A stretch of 64,000 bases of DNA from Pseudomonas sp. Q1-7 (GCF_028010285.1 NZ_CP116304.1:946501-1010500), one strand, 5' to 3'. Positions 47,652 through 57,883 are shown, counted from the stretch's first letter. Notes: generated by a model from the sequence alone, not told the origin. Made by a program: numbers and translations.

Positions 47652-47713
47652 TCTTTAGGTGCGGGCGTCCATGCCCGCCGGGGGAAGGGGCCGACGGCTG
47701 ACCCCGTTTCCAA

Positions 47714-48541
47714 TCAGCTGGACTGGGGCATCTCGCCACGCGCCAGGCGCTTGTTGATGTCGTCGATTACCGCCGGCAGGTCGGCGATGGTGTCGATCAG
47801 GTAGTGCGGGCGGGAGGCTTCGAACATCTGGCCGATGCGCGCGCGCTCCGCCTCCAGCTTGTCTTTCGGCAAAGCCTTGAACTGCTCCCAGGTCAGGCCC
47901 AGGGCGTTGCCAGAGCAGGTCAGGGCCACGCTCCACATGCCGGCGCTACGGCCTTCGAGGATGCCCGGCCAGGTGTCGTCCACCTTCACGCAGGCGGCCA
48001 CGTCGCTGATGCCCAGGGCGATCACGTTGGCCAGGGACTGCGCCGGGTGCGGGCGGCCGTTGGGCACTTCGTCGGTGGCGACCACGTGGTCCGGCACGTA
48101 GCCGTTGTCGCGGGCCAGTGCCACCACTTTCTCCATCACCACCTTCGGGTAGCCGGAGCAGGTGCCGATCTTCAGGCCCTTGCCACGCAGTTCGGCGATG
48201 GCGTCGAGGGCGCCGGGGATCAGCGCGGAGTGCACGCCGATCTTCTCGATTTGCAGCGGCATGAAGCGCTCGTAGATAGCGGTGACGTCGTCATCGGTGG
48301 GCAGGCGGCCGAAGGCGGCGCGGTAACGCTCGCCGATGGCGGGGATGTCGCAGAGGGTGCGGATGTGGTCCCACTTGCCCATGCCCATGGGGCCTCGGGC
48401 TTCTGCCAGGGAGACGGCGACGCCGAACTCGGCGAAGGCCTCGACGAAGATCTGGGTCGGGGCGAAAGAGCCGAAGTCGACGACGGTGCCGGCCCAGTCG
48501 AGGATGGCGGCTTGCAGTTGGGTGGGTTGCGTGTAGTGCAT
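47714..48541 (-). CDS. phnX: Phosphonoacetaldehyde hydrolase
   Basis: 275 residues. HAD-superfamily enzyme that splits phosphonoacetaldehyde into acetaldehyde and phosphate. [10 protein letters not shown] supplies nucleophile Asp15, and the Schiff-base lysine is in [11 protein letters not shown] (Lys56), both diagnostic of PhnX. HAD motif III/IV region [20 protein letters not shown] is present. GGAG 8 bases before ATG. It is the last gene of the 2-aminoethylphosphonate unit (phnW, transporter, phnX); its acetaldehyde product could be handled by the ExaC-type enzyme. Confidence 0.96.
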   Translation of the reverse strand: MHYTQPTQLQAAILDWAGTVVDFGSFAPTQIFVEAFAEFGVAVSLAEARGPMGMGKWDHIRTLCDIPAIGERYRAAFGRLPTDDDVTAIYERFMPLQIEKIGVHSALIPGALDAIAELRGKGLKIGTCSGYPKVVMEKVVALARDNGYVPDHVVATDEVPNGRPHPAQSLANVIALGISDVAACVKVDDTWPGILEGRSAGMWSVALTCSGNALGLTWEQFKALPKDKLEAERARIGQMFEASRPHYLIDTIADLPAVIDDINKRLARGEMPQSS

Positions 48542-48580
48542 GGTGAAGACTCCAGCGGGTGGCAGTTCAGGTAAGCGGAT

Positions 48581-49912
48581 TCAGGATTTGGCGCCGGCCA
48601 GGGCCGGTTGACCGGTGGCCGGCATGCTGTCCGGCGCGTTCAGGGTTTGCGGGCGGCTGTTCCAGAAGGGCACCAGCATCAGACTGGCGAGCAGGGCCGC
48701 AGCGGTGAACACGAGGAATACGGTGGTGGTGTCGAAGTAGCCCGGCAGCAGGCCGCCGAGGATGGCACCCACCGAACCGCAGCCGTTGACGAAGCCCGCG
48801 GCGGTGCCGGCGGCTTCCTGGGTGCCGAAGTCGATGGCGGCGGAGCTGCTGATCATCGAGTCCGGGCCGTAGAGGGTCATGCCCATCAGGAACAGCAGCC
48901 CCACCACCAGGTACAGGCTGCCGCTCTGCATGGCCGGAACGAACAGCGCCAGGCAGACGGTGAGGGCGATCAGGCTGAACACGCAGGCCGGCATGCGGCG
49001 GGCGCCGAACAGCTTGTCCGAGGCGATGCCGATGAGGATCGGCCCTACCAGGCCGGCCAGTTCGAAGGCGGTGGGGACGATGGCAGAAGCCACCTTGCCA
49101 ATGGACGGCATGCGTTCGTAGACGATCACCGGGCCCCAGAGAAGGATGGCGTAGCGCGCCGGCTTCAGCAGGAAGTAGGCCAGGCCCAGGACCAGTACGG
49201 TGCGGTTCCTCATCACCCTGCGCAGGGCGTTCCAGTGGCTTTCGCGCGGACCGTTTCCGCTGCCGGCCTCCGCTTCCACCGGGGCGTGGCCGATATCTTC
49301 CGGCCTGTTGCGCTGCAGGAAGAAGAAGGCCACGGCCACGGCGAACACCACCAGGGCGCTGGACATGAACGCCATGCGCCAGTCGTGGAACACTTCGTAG
49401 GCCCACCAGCCGGCGAAGGGGGTGGCCACCAGGCCGCCGAAGGCGTAACAGGTACTCCAGTAACCCAGCACGCGGCCACGCTCGCGGGTGGCGAAGAAGC
49501 TGCCGATGTTCTTGCACAGGCCCGACCAGCCGGTGGACTGGGCCAGGCCCTGGACCAGCATGCAGGTGGCGAAGATCGGCAGGGTGGCGAAGGTGCCCAT
49601 GGCCACCGCCGCCAGGGCCGACACCACTAGACCGCCAAGCACCACCACGCGCGGGCCGAAGCGGTCGGCGAAAATGCCCCAGGTGAACTGGCCCACGGCG
49701 TAGGCGGCGAGATACAGCGCATCGAGGTTGGCCATGGCGGCCTTGTCGAGTTCGAAGCCCGGGTCTTCGCCGATGCCGAGCTTGGCCACCGAGAAGGCTT
49801 TGCGGGTGAAGTAGAAGGCGGCGTAGGCCAGCCAGGTGATGAGGAAGATCTGGACGCGCCAGCGCTGGAGGGACTTCCAGCCACTGTGCAAGGCACCTGC
49901 GTTGTTGTTCAT
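48581..49912 (-). CDS. MFS transporter of the organophosphate (GlpT/UhpT-like) group, probably for 2-aminoethylphosphonate
   Basis: 443 residues from ATG 49912, about 12 membrane segments. Opens with RVQIFLITWLAYAAFYFTRK and has FADRFGPRVVVLGGLVVSAL, the organophosphate:phosphate antiporter pattern, plus NGCGSVGAILGGLLPGYFDT near the end. Placed between phnW and phnX on the same strand, so import of the phosphonate substrate is the obvious role (inference). Separated from phnX by 39 bases and from phnW by 264 bases. Confidence 0.87.
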   Translation of the reverse strand: MNNNAGALHSGWKSLQRWRVQIFLITWLAYAAFYFTRKAFSVAKLGIGEDPGFELDKAAMANLDALYLAAYAVGQFTWGIFADRFGPRVVVLGGLVVSALAAVAMGTFATLPIFATCMLVQGLAQSTGWSGLCKNIGSFFATRERGRVLGYWSTCYAFGGLVATPFAGWWAYEVFHDWRMAFMSSALVVFAVAVAFFFLQRNRPEDIGHAPVEAEAGSGNGPRESHWNALRRVMRNRTVLVLGLAYFLLKPARYAILLWGPVIVYERMPSIGKVASAIVPTAFELAGLVGPILIGIASDKLFGARRMPACVFSLIALTVCLALFVPAMQSGSLYLVVGLLFLMGMTLYGPDSMISSSAAIDFGTQEAAGTAAGFVNGCGSVGAILGGLLPGYFDTTTVFLVFTAAALLASLMLVPFWNSRPQTLNAPDSMPATGQPALAGAKS

Positions 49913-50176
49913 GGTTCTGACCCCGTGTGGGAATGCCGGACAGTGCAAATAGGGAGGTTGTTGTTGTTCTGCTGCTGGGCTGTCTAAACGCACGGCCTTG
50001 GTCAGATGGCAGCGGTCGTGGCGTCAGGCGGGTGGATGAGTTCGGCGCTAGTAGGCTCCCTGCCCGGCGCTGCCGAGCGGCTGATTTACTACGGCGATGT
50101 GACAAAAAGAGGTCGCTGGGGCGGGGAGGCGACCTGCGGCATCCCCGCGCGGAAGCCAGCGATCCCTGACGGTTCC

Positions 50177-51340
50177 TCAGGCGGCCGGCATCTCCACGTC
50201 CATCACCTCCAGGGTGTCGGCGATGGCGCGCAGCAACTGGCGGACGATGTGCTCGTCGATCTGCCCGATGCAGCCGATGCGGAAGCTTTCCGCCACGGTC
50301 AGCTTGCCCGGGTAGATGATGAAGCTACGGGCCTTCAGCTCTTCGTAGAAGCGCTTGAACTCGAAGTTCGGGTGCTCCGGGCTGAAGAAGGTGGTGATGA
50401 TCGGCGACAGCCACTGGTCTTCCAGCAGGGTCTTGAATCCCAGTTCGCGCATGCCGGCCACCAGTACGTCGCGGTTGCGGCTGTAGCGTGCCAGGCGGCC
50501 CGCCACGCCACCTTCGGCGGCGTGCTGTTCCAAGGCGCTACGGAAGGCCACCACGCTGTGGGTCGGCGGCGTGAAGCGCCATTGGCCGGTGCGCTCCATG
50601 TACGTCCACTGCTCATGGATATCCAGGGCCAGGGAGTGGGCGCGGCCCTTGGCGGCTTCCAGCACGGCACGGCGGATGATCACGAAGCCGAAGCCGGGGA
50701 TGCCCTCGATGCATTTGTTGGCCGAGGACACCAGCACGTCGAAGGCCACTTCGTTGATGGTCAGCGGCACGGCGCCGAAGGAGCTCATGGCGTCGACGAT
50801 CAGGCTCTTGCCATGGGCCTTCACCACGTCGGCGATCTCGCGCAGCGGGTTGAGGATGCCGGAGCTGGTCTCGCAGTGGACCAGGAACACGTTGGTGATG
50901 TCCGGGTTGGCCTGGAGCAGGGCGTCCACTTCGTCCGGCTGCGGCGGCAGGTAGTCGCCCTTGTCCAGGGTCAGGTAGGCGCGGCCCAGGTAGTCCAGGG
51001 TCTTGGCGGCGCGCTGGCCGTAGGCGCCGTTCATCAGGATCAGGCACTTGCCGTCGCGGGGGATGGCGGTGGCCAGGGCGGCTTCCACTGAGAAGCTGCC
51101 GCTGCCCTGCAGGGGGACGCAGGCGAAGCTGTCGTCCTGTACGCCGGCCATGGACAGCAACTCCTGGCGGACTTCGGCGGTGACCCGGTTGAAGGCGCCG
51201 TCCCAGGAGCCCCAGTCGCGCAGCATAACTTCCTTGGTGGCCCTGGAGGTGGTCAGCGGGCCGGGAGTCAGCAGGTAGGGCTCGCCGAAGGCGGGCGCGG
51301 CCAGCGGCTGGGTGGAGGAGGGGGATTCGGCTTTGGTCAT
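50177..51340 (-). CDS. phnW: 2-aminoethylphosphonate:pyruvate aminotransferase
   Basis: 387 residues, GGAG 6 bases before ATG. Converts 2-aminoethylphosphonate and pyruvate to phosphonoacetaldehyde and alanine. Class V PLP fold: [10 protein letters not shown] at the start, [12 protein letters not shown] (Asp183, pyridine nitrogen) and [15 protein letters not shown] (PLP Lys209). First gene of the unit; divergent from the LysR gene across a short AT-rich promoter region. Confidence 0.96.
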   Translation of the reverse strand: MTKAESPSSTQPLAAPAFGEPYLLTPGPLTTSRATKEVMLRDWGSWDGAFNRVTAEVRQELLSMAGVQDDSFACVPLQGSGSFSVEAALATAIPRDGKCLILMNGAYGQRAAKTLDYLGRAYLTLDKGDYLPPQPDEVDALLQANPDITNVFLVHCETSSGILNPLREIADVVKAHGKSLIVDAMSSFGAVPLTINEVAFDVLVSSANKCIEGIPGFGFVIIRRAVLEAAKGRAHSLALDIHEQWTYMERTGQWRFTPPTHSVVAFRSALEQHAAEGGVAGRLARYSRNRDVLVAGMRELGFKTLLEDQWLSPIITTFFSPEHPNFEFKRFYEELKARSFIIYPGKLTVAESFRIGCIGQIDEHIVRQLLRAIADTLEVMDVEMPAA

Positions 51341-51472
51341 GGTCGTCTCCAGCGTCTGTGCTCTGGTAAGGGCGCGTTGCGGTGGAGAGATGAAACCAAT
51401 TCCCTAAAAATAATAAAAATCGATTTATAGTATTTCAAAAATAAGCTGAGCTTATTTATCTGGAGTGGACGG
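51341..51472. promoter_or_regulatory. phnW/LysR divergent promoter with 19-base palindrome
   Basis: AT-rich gap. AAATAAGCT-G-AGCTTATTT at 51439-51457 is an exact palindrome ending 15 bases before the LysR gene, overlapping its probable promoter. It fits a LysR autoregulatory/activation site, with the phnW promoter in the TAATAAAAATCGATTTATAG stretch beside it. Confidence 0.65.
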
Positions 51473-52345
51473 ATGGCGGTTTCCCAGGCGCAGCTCAAGG
51501 CCTTTCATGCGGTGGCGGTGCACGGCAATTTCACCCGCGCGGCCGAGGCGTTGTGCCTCAGCCAACCGGCGGTGTCCGACCAGGTGCGCAAGCTGGAGGA
51601 GCGCTTCGGCATCCTGCTGTTTCACCGCAACAAGCGCTCGGTGCAGTTGACCGACCTCGGCGAGCGGCTGCTGGCCATCACCCAGCGCCTGTTCGCCGCC
51701 GAGGCCGAGGCCCAGGAGCTGCTGTCCACGTCCCGCGCCCTGGAAACCGGCAGCCTGACCCTGGCGGTGGATTCGCCGGTGCACCTGCTGGGGCATATCG
51801 CGCGGTTCTGCGAGCGTTATCCGGGCATCCGCGTCAGCCTGGTCACCGGCAACAGCGACGAATGCCTGCGCCGGCTGCAGGAGTACAAGGCGGACTTCGC
51901 CCTGCTGGGGCGGGGGGTGGAAGACGATGGCCTGATCACCCATGTATTGAGCAGTGACCCGCTGGTGGCCTTCGTGGCCCATTCCCATCCCTGGGCGCAG
52001 CGCGACGCCATCGTCCTCGCCGACCTGGAGGGTATGCCCCTGGTGCTGCGCGAGCGCGGTTCCATGACCCGGCAGATCCTGGAAAGCGAAATGCAGCGCG
52101 CGGGGCTGTCGATTCGCCCGGCCATCGAGGTGGAGGGCCGGGAGGCCACCTTCGAGATGGTGGCCGCCGGCCTCGGCGTTGGCTTCGTCTCCGCCGCCGA
52201 AGTGGGCGCCAGCGCCAACGTCCATGTGCTGCCGGTCCGTGACTGCCGGCAGCGCATGACCGAAACCCTGGTGTGCCTGCGCGAGCAGGGCTCGCGGCGG
52301 ATCATCGAGGCGTTCTTCGAGGTGGTGCGCGGCAGGCGCTCCTAG
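51473..52345 (+). CDS. LysR-family regulator of 2-aminoethylphosphonate utilisation
   Basis: 290 residues, CTGGAG upstream. N-terminal HTH (AVHGNFTRAAEALCLSQPAV, SDQVRKLEERFGILLFHRNK) and a full substrate-binding domain (LTLAVDSPVHLLGHIARFCE to the end). Divergent position next to phnW, with a palindrome between them, makes it the likely activator of the phnW-transporter-phnX unit. Convergent with the following GntR gene, stops overlapping by four bases. Confidence 0.9.
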   Translation: MAVSQAQLKAFHAVAVHGNFTRAAEALCLSQPAVSDQVRKLEERFGILLFHRNKRSVQLTDLGERLLAITQRLFAAEAEAQELLSTSRALETGSLTLAVDSPVHLLGHIARFCERYPGIRVSLVTGNSDECLRRLQEYKADFALLGRGVEDDGLITHVLSSDPLVAFVAHSHPWAQRDAIVLADLEGMPLVLRERGSMTRQILESEMQRAGLSIRPAIEVEGREATFEMVAAGLGVGFVSAAEVGASANVHVLPVRDCRQRMTETLVCLREQGSRRIIEAFFEVVRGRRS

Positions 52346-53082
52346 GCCTGGCTGGCACGGCGCCGGTTCGGGCCCAGCCTGCCCTGGAACGCGGCGCGCA
52401 GGTCCTCCGTGGGTGGCGGCATGAAACGCAAGCGGGCGAACAGCCCGTTCAGGTGCCGGCACATCAATTCGCTGGCCCGTTCCGTGTCGCCATCCGCCAG
52501 GGCCTGCACCACGGCCTGGTGTTCGTCGCAGGAGGTTGCGCTGTAGGCGCGGCTGCGGCTCAGGGCGATGCTCAGGGCGGCGCGTGGCAACAGGCGGGCG
52601 AGGAAGTCCAGCAGCCAGGGGTTGCCAGCATGTTCGGCGAGGCGCAGGTGGAAGCGGTTCGCCTGGCCGAGCATGCCCGCGTGGTCGCCGCCGGCCAGGC
52701 ACTGCCGCTGGCGCTCGATCATGTCGCGCAGCTCGTCCAGTTGTTCCGGTGCGAGGCGGTCGCCGATCAGGCGAATGACCTGCGACTCGATCATCAGGCG
52801 TGCTTCCAGCAGTTCGCGGGCGTTCCGCTCGCAGGGCCGGGCGATGGATGCCACCTGGTTCGGCGCCAGCTCCACCGCACCGTCCTCGGCCAGCCGGCTG
52901 AGGGCGCGCTGCACGGTGCCGGTGCTGACGCTGAAGATGCGGCCGAGGGTTTCCTTGCTGAGCCGGGTATTGGGGGCCAGGCGCCGGTCGAGGATCGCCG
53001 TGTAGAGCGCCTCGTAGACCTGGTGTCCGGCGGCGCGTGGTTCACCGCCAGTGCGGGAAAAGGTGATGTCGATGTTGTGCAT
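52342..53082 (-). CDS. GntR-family (FCD-type) regulator
   Basis: 246 residues from ATG 53082 (GAGGTGGGAG upstream). N-terminal winged helix (QVYEALYTAILDRRLAPNTR, LSKETLGRIFSVSTGTVQRA) and a helical FCD domain with the metal-binding histidines (FHLRLAEHAGN, DEHQAVVQALADGD). Lies 81 bases downstream of the next GntR gene on the same strand. Its target may be the dctA-type carrier or the phosphonate genes; the sequence does not decide. Confidence 0.87.
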   Translation of the reverse strand: MHNIDITFSRTGGEPRAAGHQVYEALYTAILDRRLAPNTRLSKETLGRIFSVSTGTVQRALSRLAEDGAVELAPNQVASIARPCERNARELLEARLMIESQVIRLIGDRLAPEQLDELRDMIERQRQCLAGGDHAGMLGQANRFHLRLAEHAGNPWLLDFLARLLPRAALSIALSRSRAYSATSCDEHQAVVQALADGDTERASELMCRHLNGLFARLRFMPPPTEDLRAAFQGRLGPNRRRASQA

Positions 53083-53163
53083 GCTCCCACCTCGCATCGC
53101 GTGAAGTGTCGACTGGGGGCCCTTTCCGGGCCGTGGCTAGCTGGCGCGCGGACGCGCGCCGGG

Positions 53164-53853
53164 TCAGGTTTCGGGTAGTCGCAGGTCGATGTTCAAGCGC
53201 ACGCCCTCATTGAGAATGTGCTGGCGCATGGCGCGGCTGGCCTGCTCGCTGTCGTGTCGGCGGATGGCGCGCAGGATGGCCTCGTGTTCCTCGAGTACCT
53301 GCTCGGCGTGTTCCGGACTGTGCAGCGTCGGCCCTTCGCTCTGCTCCAGGGCGCTACCGATCTGCCGGGACACGCTGAGGAAGATGGGGTTGGAGGTGAT
53401 CGCCACCACCTTGCGGTGGAAGCCCGAATAGGCGCTCGCCAGGGCCGTGGGATTGCGGTCCTCCACCGCCTCGCGCATGTCCAGTACCAGCAGGCGCAGC
53501 TGGCTCAGGGCGTTGTCGTCCACCGTCTGCGCCACCAGGCCGACGATGAAGGGCTCCAGGGCATAGCGCAGTTGCAGCACGTCGGCGGCGGTCGCCGCGT
53601 TGGGCACCGGAACCACCGCCATGGGCTGGCTCCGGCGTTCCAGGACCATCACGCCCTTGCCCGGCAGGGAGCGCACCACGCCCAGGGTTTCCAGCACGGT
53701 GATGGCCTCGCGCAGGCTCGGGCGGCTGATCTCCAGCTGCTCGGCCAGTTCCCGCTGCCCCGGCAGCATCTGGCCGGCGGCCCACTGCCCCTGTTCGATG
53801 GGGTCGAGCAGCTTCTGCACGATCGAGTTGACGAGTTTGGATGACGAGAACAT
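53164..53853 (-). CDS. GntR-family (FadR/PdhR-like, FCD) regulator
   Basis: 229 residues. Winged helix (LLDPIEQGQWAAGQMLPGQR, ELAEQLEISRPSLREAITVL) with the wing GVVRSLPGKGVMVLER; FCD domain with FHRKVVAITSN and EEHEAILRAIRRHDSEQ. PdhR/LldR-like architecture, usually responsive to organic acids. Directly downstream of a dicarboxylate carrier, whose upstream region has a GGTC-A-GACC palindrome typical for this family. Confidence 0.88.
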   Translation of the reverse strand: MFSSSKLVNSIVQKLLDPIEQGQWAAGQMLPGQRELAEQLEISRPSLREAITVLETLGVVRSLPGKGVMVLERRSQPMAVVPVPNAATAADVLQLRYALEPFIVGLVAQTVDDNALSQLRLLVLDMREAVEDRNPTALASAYSGFHRKVVAITSNPIFLSVSRQIGSALEQSEGPTLHSPEHAEQVLEEHEAILRAIRRHDSEQASRAMRQHILNEGVRLNIDLRLPET

Positions 53854-53888
53854 TGAACCTCCCTAGTGCTTGGAATCCGTCGGCCCGG

Positions 53889-53910
53889 TGGCGCCCCCTC
53901 CGGGGCGCCA
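53889..53910 (-). terminator. GC-rich hairpin between dctA-type gene and GntR gene
   Basis: TGGCGCCCC-CTCC-GGGGCGCCA, exact 9-bp stem, seven bases after the carrier's stop. No T-run, so it may attenuate rather than end transcription. Confidence 0.45.
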
Positions 53911-53917
53911 GCCGTTT

Positions 53918-55246
53918 TCACGCATCCGTTTCACCCGGTCTGACCAGTTGTGTGCGCAGTTGCATGGAACCGTCGTCGTCTCCGGTCGCGCCGCCGGCGA
54001 GCACGCCCTGGGTGCGCTGGAGGTCGATGTCGTTCTCCCAGCGGGCGATGGTGACGGTGGCGACGCAGTTGCCGATGAGGTTGGTCAGGGCCCGGCCGAT
54101 GCCCATGAACCAGTCGACCGAGAGTACCAGTACCAGGCCGGCGGCGGGGATGGCCGGCACGGCGGTGAGGGTCGCGGCGAGGATGACCAGGGCCGACCCG
54201 GGGATACCGTGGGCACCCTTGGAGGTGACCAGGGACACCAGCAGGATGGTCAGCAGGTCGCCGGCCGACAGCGGCGTGCCGGTGGCATGGGCGATGAAGA
54301 CCACGGCCAGGGTCAGGTAGATGGAGAAACCGTCGAGGTTGAAGGAGTAGCCGGTGGGAATCACCAGGCCCACGGTGGAGCTGCGGATGCCGAGGCGTTC
54401 GAGCTTGCGCATCACCTGCGGCAGCACGGCGTCGGACGACGCGGTGCCGACGACGATCAGCAGTTCCTCGCGGAAGTAGCGCAGGAAGGGCAGCATCGGC
54501 ACGCCGCACAGGCGCAGCACGCCGCCCAGGACCACCAGCACGAAGAGGGTGCAGGTCAGGTAGAACACCGCGACCAGGGCGCCTAGGTGGCTGAGGGATT
54601 CGAGGCCGTAGCGGCTGGTGGTGAAGGCCACCGCGCCGAACACGCCCAGCGGGGCCAGGCGCACGATCATGCCCATGATGCGGAAGATCACGTGGCTGAC
54701 CTCGCCGATCAGCCTGGAGATGCCGCTCGCCTGTTCACCCACCAGGTTCAGGGCGCTGCCGAAGAGTACGGCGAACAGCAGGACCTGGAGGATGTTGTTC
54801 TCGGCGAAGGCGCTGAAGATAGAGGACGGGATCAGGCCCATGATGAAATCCACCGGGCCATGCATCTGCTTGGTGGCCGAACCGTAGACCGCCGCGTCGG
54901 CGCCGTGCAGGCTGGACAGGTCGATGTTGGCGCCGGAGCCCAGCCCCAGCCCGTAGGCCACCGCCAGTCCCAGCACCAGCGCCAGGGTGGTGAGCACTTC
55001 GAAGTAGATCACCGACTTGAGGCCGATGCGCCCGACCTTCTTCAGGTCGCCGGCGCCCGAGATGCCATTGACCACCACGCAGAACACGATCAGCGCGATG
55101 AGCATCTTGATCAGCTTGATGAAGCCGTCGCCCAGGGGTTTGAGTTGGGAAGAGAATTCGGGAAGTCCGACGCCGAACATCACGCCGATTACCAGGCCTA
55201 TCACGACTTGCAGAAAGATCGAGCGGGTGCAGAGCTTGAATAGCAT
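53918..55246 (-). CDS. Dicarboxylate/amino acid:cation symporter (DctA/GltP family)
   Basis: 442 residues from ATG 55246 (CGGAGA 10 bases upstream). SDF-family features: FIKLIKMLIALIVFCVVVNG, the re-entrant serine loop LLIVVGTASSDAVLPQVMRK, VIPTGYSFNLDGFSIYLTLA (NLDG motif) and VDWFMGIGRALTNLIGNCVA. Sodium or proton-coupled uptake of C4-dicarboxylates or similar acids across the inner membrane. The last 25 residues form a DctA-like acidic/polar tail. Followed by a FadR-type regulator. Confidence 0.93.
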   Translation of the reverse strand: MLFKLCTRSIFLQVVIGLVIGVMFGVGLPEFSSQLKPLGDGFIKLIKMLIALIVFCVVVNGISGAGDLKKVGRIGLKSVIYFEVLTTLALVLGLAVAYGLGLGSGANIDLSSLHGADAAVYGSATKQMHGPVDFIMGLIPSSIFSAFAENNILQVLLFAVLFGSALNLVGEQASGISRLIGEVSHVIFRIMGMIVRLAPLGVFGAVAFTTSRYGLESLSHLGALVAVFYLTCTLFVLVVLGGVLRLCGVPMLPFLRYFREELLIVVGTASSDAVLPQVMRKLERLGIRSSTVGLVIPTGYSFNLDGFSIYLTLAVVFIAHATGTPLSAGDLLTILLVSLVTSKGAHGIPGSALVILAATLTAVPAIPAAGLVLVLSVDWFMGIGRALTNLIGNCVATVTIARWENDIDLQRTQGVLAGGATGDDDGSMQLRTQLVRPGETDA

Positions 55247-55548
55247 CGCGGGGGTCTCCGTTCGGTGCATTCGTGGCGTCTCGGAAGGCATGAGGCGCTG
55301 GAACCGAATGCGTTTAATTGTTGTGGTATTACCGGTCAGACCAGTGCAGCCTATTGCCAATCTCCGGTACTTGGCAAGCGCCGTTTGTCCCGGCATGAAA
55401 AAGGCGCCTCGCCGATCTTTTCTCCATGGCCGCGGTCGAACGCCGGCGATGCGCGACCGCTCCCGCCTGGCGGGCGTCGGACGGGGCCGCTGTGCTAACC
55501 TGCGACAAGTTTTTTTCGGGCCCCGGCGGCCCGTTCCAGAGGTCATCC
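55247..55548. promoter_or_regulatory. Divergent region between dctA-type gene and mpl
   Basis: About 300 bases. ACCGGTCAGACCAGT (55331-55345) contains the palindrome GGTC-A-GACC flanked symmetrically, the operator form used by PdhR/LldR-type GntR regulators, about 85 bases before the carrier's ATG. The rest shows no gene. Confidence 0.5.
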
Positions 55549-56901
55549 ATGCATATCCACATCCTCGGCATCTGCGGCACTTTCATGGGTTCGCTGGCGG
55601 TGCTGGCCAAGGCGCTTGGCCACCGCGTCACCGGTTCCGACGCCAATGTCTACCCGCCCATGAGCACCCAGCTGGAGGCCCAGGGCATCGAACTGATGCA
55701 AGGCTACGAGCCGGCTCACCTCGAACCCGCGCCGGACCTGGTGGTCATCGGCAACGCCCTGTCCCGTGGCAATCCGGCGGTGGAGCATGTACTGAACAAG
55801 GGCCTGCCCTACGTCTCCGGCCCGCAGTGGTTGGCCGACCATGTGCTGCAGGATCGCTGGGTCCTGGCGGTGGCCGGCACCCACGGCAAGACCACCACCA
55901 CCAGCATGCTGGCCTGGGTGCTGGAGCATGCCGGCATGAGCCCGGGCTTCCTGATCGGCGGTGTGCCGCAGAACTTCGGCGTGTCCGCGCGCCTGGGCGG
56001 CACGCCCTTCTTCGTGGTGGAGGCCGACGAGTACGACAGCGCCTTCTTCGACAAGCGCTCCAAGTTCGTCCACTACCGCCCGCGCACCGCGATCCTCAAC
56101 AACCTGGAATACGATCACGCGGACATCTTCCCCGACCTCGCGGCCATCGAACGGCAATTCCACCACCTGGTGCGGACTATTCCCGGCGAAGGCCTGATCA
56201 TCCACCCGACTTCCGAAGGCGCCCTCGCGCGGGTGCTGGAGATGGGCTGCTGGACCCCGGTGCAGACCACCGGCGAAGGCGGCCAATGGCAGGCGCGCCT
56301 GCTGGCCGAGGACGGCTCGCGCTTCGAGGTGGCATTCGAAGGTGCCATCGCCGGCACCGTGGACTGGGAACTGACCGGCCAGCACAACGTCGCCAACGCC
56401 CTGGCCACCCTGGCCGCCGCCCGCCATGTCGGCGTGGTCCCGGAGTTGGGCGTCGCCGCCCTGTCGGCCTTCAAGAGCGTCAAGCGGCGCATGGAGAAGG
56501 TCGCCGAGGTGAAGGGCGTGACCCTTTACGACGACTTCGCCCACCATCCCACCGCCATCGCCACGACGCTCGACGGTCTGCGCAAGCGTGTGGGCGACGC
56601 CCCGGTAATCGCCGTGATCGAACCGCGCTCGAACTCCATGAAGCTCGGTGCCCACCGCGACGGCCTGCCGGAGTCGGTGAAGCTGGCCGACCAGGTGTTC
56701 TGGTACGCACCGCCGAACCTCGGCTGGGACCTGGCGGCCACCGCGATGGCCTGCCCGGTGCCGGCCCAGGTCTGCGACTCCCTGGAGAGCATCATCGCCG
56801 AGGTGAAGGCGATCGCCGTGCCCGGCGCGCAGGTGGTGATCATGAGCAACGGTGGATTCGGCGGCCTGCACGGCAAGCTGGCCAAGGCCCTGGAAGAGTA
56901 A
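55549..56901 (+). CDS. mpl: UDP-N-acetylmuramate:L-alanyl-gamma-D-glutamyl-meso-diaminopimelate ligase
   Basis: 450 residues from ATG 55549. Recycles the murein tripeptide onto UDP-MurNAc with ATP in the cytosol. Mur-ligase motifs: [20 protein letters not shown] at the start, ATP loop [24 protein letters not shown] and [28 protein letters not shown] and [26 protein letters not shown] distinguishes Mpl from MurC. Followed by ubiX after 10 bases, as in P. aeruginosa. Confidence 0.97.
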   Translation: MHIHILGICGTFMGSLAVLAKALGHRVTGSDANVYPPMSTQLEAQGIELMQGYEPAHLEPAPDLVVIGNALSRGNPAVEHVLNKGLPYVSGPQWLADHVLQDRWVLAVAGTHGKTTTTSMLAWVLEHAGMSPGFLIGGVPQNFGVSARLGGTPFFVVEADEYDSAFFDKRSKFVHYRPRTAILNNLEYDHADIFPDLAAIERQFHHLVRTIPGEGLIIHPTSEGALARVLEMGCWTPVQTTGEGGQWQARLLAEDGSRFEVAFEGAIAGTVDWELTGQHNVANALATLAAARHVGVVPELGVAALSAFKSVKRRMEKVAEVKGVTLYDDFAHHPTAIATTLDGLRKRVGDAPVIAVIEPRSNSMKLGAHRDGLPESVKLADQVFWYAPPNLGWDLAATAMACPVPAQVCDSLESIIAEVKAIAVPGAQVVIMSNGGFGGLHGKLAKALEE

Positions 56902-56911
56902 GGAGCGGGTC

Positions 56912-57541
56912 ATGAGCGGACCTTCCCGCATCACCCTGGCGATGACCGGCGCTTCCGGCGCCCAGTATGGCCTGCGCCTGCTGGACTGCCTGATCCAGGA
57001 AGACCGCGAGGTGCATTTCCTGATTTCCAAGGCCGCGCAGTTGGTGATGGCCACCGAAACCGACGTGACCCTGCCGGCCAAGCCGCAGGCCATGCAGGCC
57101 TTCCTTAGCGAATACACCGGCGCCGCGCCGGGGCAGATCCGCTGCTACGGCAAGGAAGACTGGATGTCCCCGGTGGCGTCCGGCTCCGGCGCGCCGGCGG
57201 CCATGGTGGTGGTGCCCTGTTCCACCGGCACCCTCTCGGCCATCGCCACCGGCGCCTGCAACAACCTGATCGAGCGTGCCGCCGACGTGACCCTCAAGGA
57301 GCGCCGCCCGTTGATCCTGGTGCCGCGCGAGGCGCCGTACTCCAGCATCCACCTGGAGAACATGCTCAAGCTGTCCAACCTGGGCGCGGTGATAGTGCCG
57401 GCGTCGCCGGGCTTCTATCACCAGCCGCAGACCATCGACGACCTGGTGGACTTCGTGGTGGCGCGCATCCTCAACCTGCTGGATATCCCCCAGGACATGC
57501 TGCCGCGCTGGGGCGAGCACCATCAGGGCGTCGATGACTAA
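56912..57541 (+). CDS. ubiX: Flavin prenyltransferase UbiX
   Basis: 209 residues, AAGGAG before ATG 56912. Makes the prenylated FMN cofactor for UbiD-type decarboxylases. Flavoprotein motifs: [39 protein letters not shown] and [20 protein letters not shown] (dimethylallyl-phosphate site). Overlaps the next gene by eight bases. Confidence 0.96.
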   Translation: MSGPSRITLAMTGASGAQYGLRLLDCLIQEDREVHFLISKAAQLVMATETDVTLPAKPQAMQAFLSEYTGAAPGQIRCYGKEDWMSPVASGSGAPAAMVVVPCSTGTLSAIATGACNNLIERAADVTLKERRPLILVPREAPYSSIHLENMLKLSNLGAVIVPASPGFYHQPQTIDDLVDFVVARILNLLDIPQDMLPRWGEHHQGVDD

Positions 57542-57824
57542 GCCTTTCGCCGCGCTCCTGCTGGCGCTGTTCCTGCTGCAAGGGTGCGCCAGCGTCGGCA
57601 CCCTCAACGCCGCCAAGCCCGGGGCGCCGATCATCTATTCCGGCACCCGCCTGGACTGGTATGCGCTTAATGGTGGCTGCTGCCCGGCCGATCGTTTCGG
57701 CGTCGAGGCGCCGGCCTACCCGGCACTCGACCTGCCGGCCAGCGCCTTGCTCGATACCCTGCTGCTGCCCTTTGCAGTGGCGGCGGAGCTGGGTGTGGGG
57801 CTGGGGGTTAGCGGCGGGTATTGA
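57534..57824 (+). CDS. YceK/YidQ-family lipoprotein
   Basis: 96 residues. Signal peptide with lipobox LLQGCAS (Cys18), then [12 protein letters not shown], a cysteine pair [10 protein letters not shown] and [20 protein letters not shown], the pattern of the YceK/YidQ small lipoproteins. The start lies within the ubiX end, so it is translated from the same message. Outer- or inner-membrane-attached; function unknown. Confidence 0.88.
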   Translation: MTKPFAALLLALFLLQGCASVGTLNAAKPGAPIIYSGTRLDWYALNGGCCPADRFGVEAPAYPALDLPASALLDTLLLPFAVAAELGVGLGVSGGY

Positions 57825-57883
57825 AGGCTAAGTCCATTTGAGCGAGCGCATTGGCCGTTGTGGCGCCGGCCCGGCCCCCTGTC

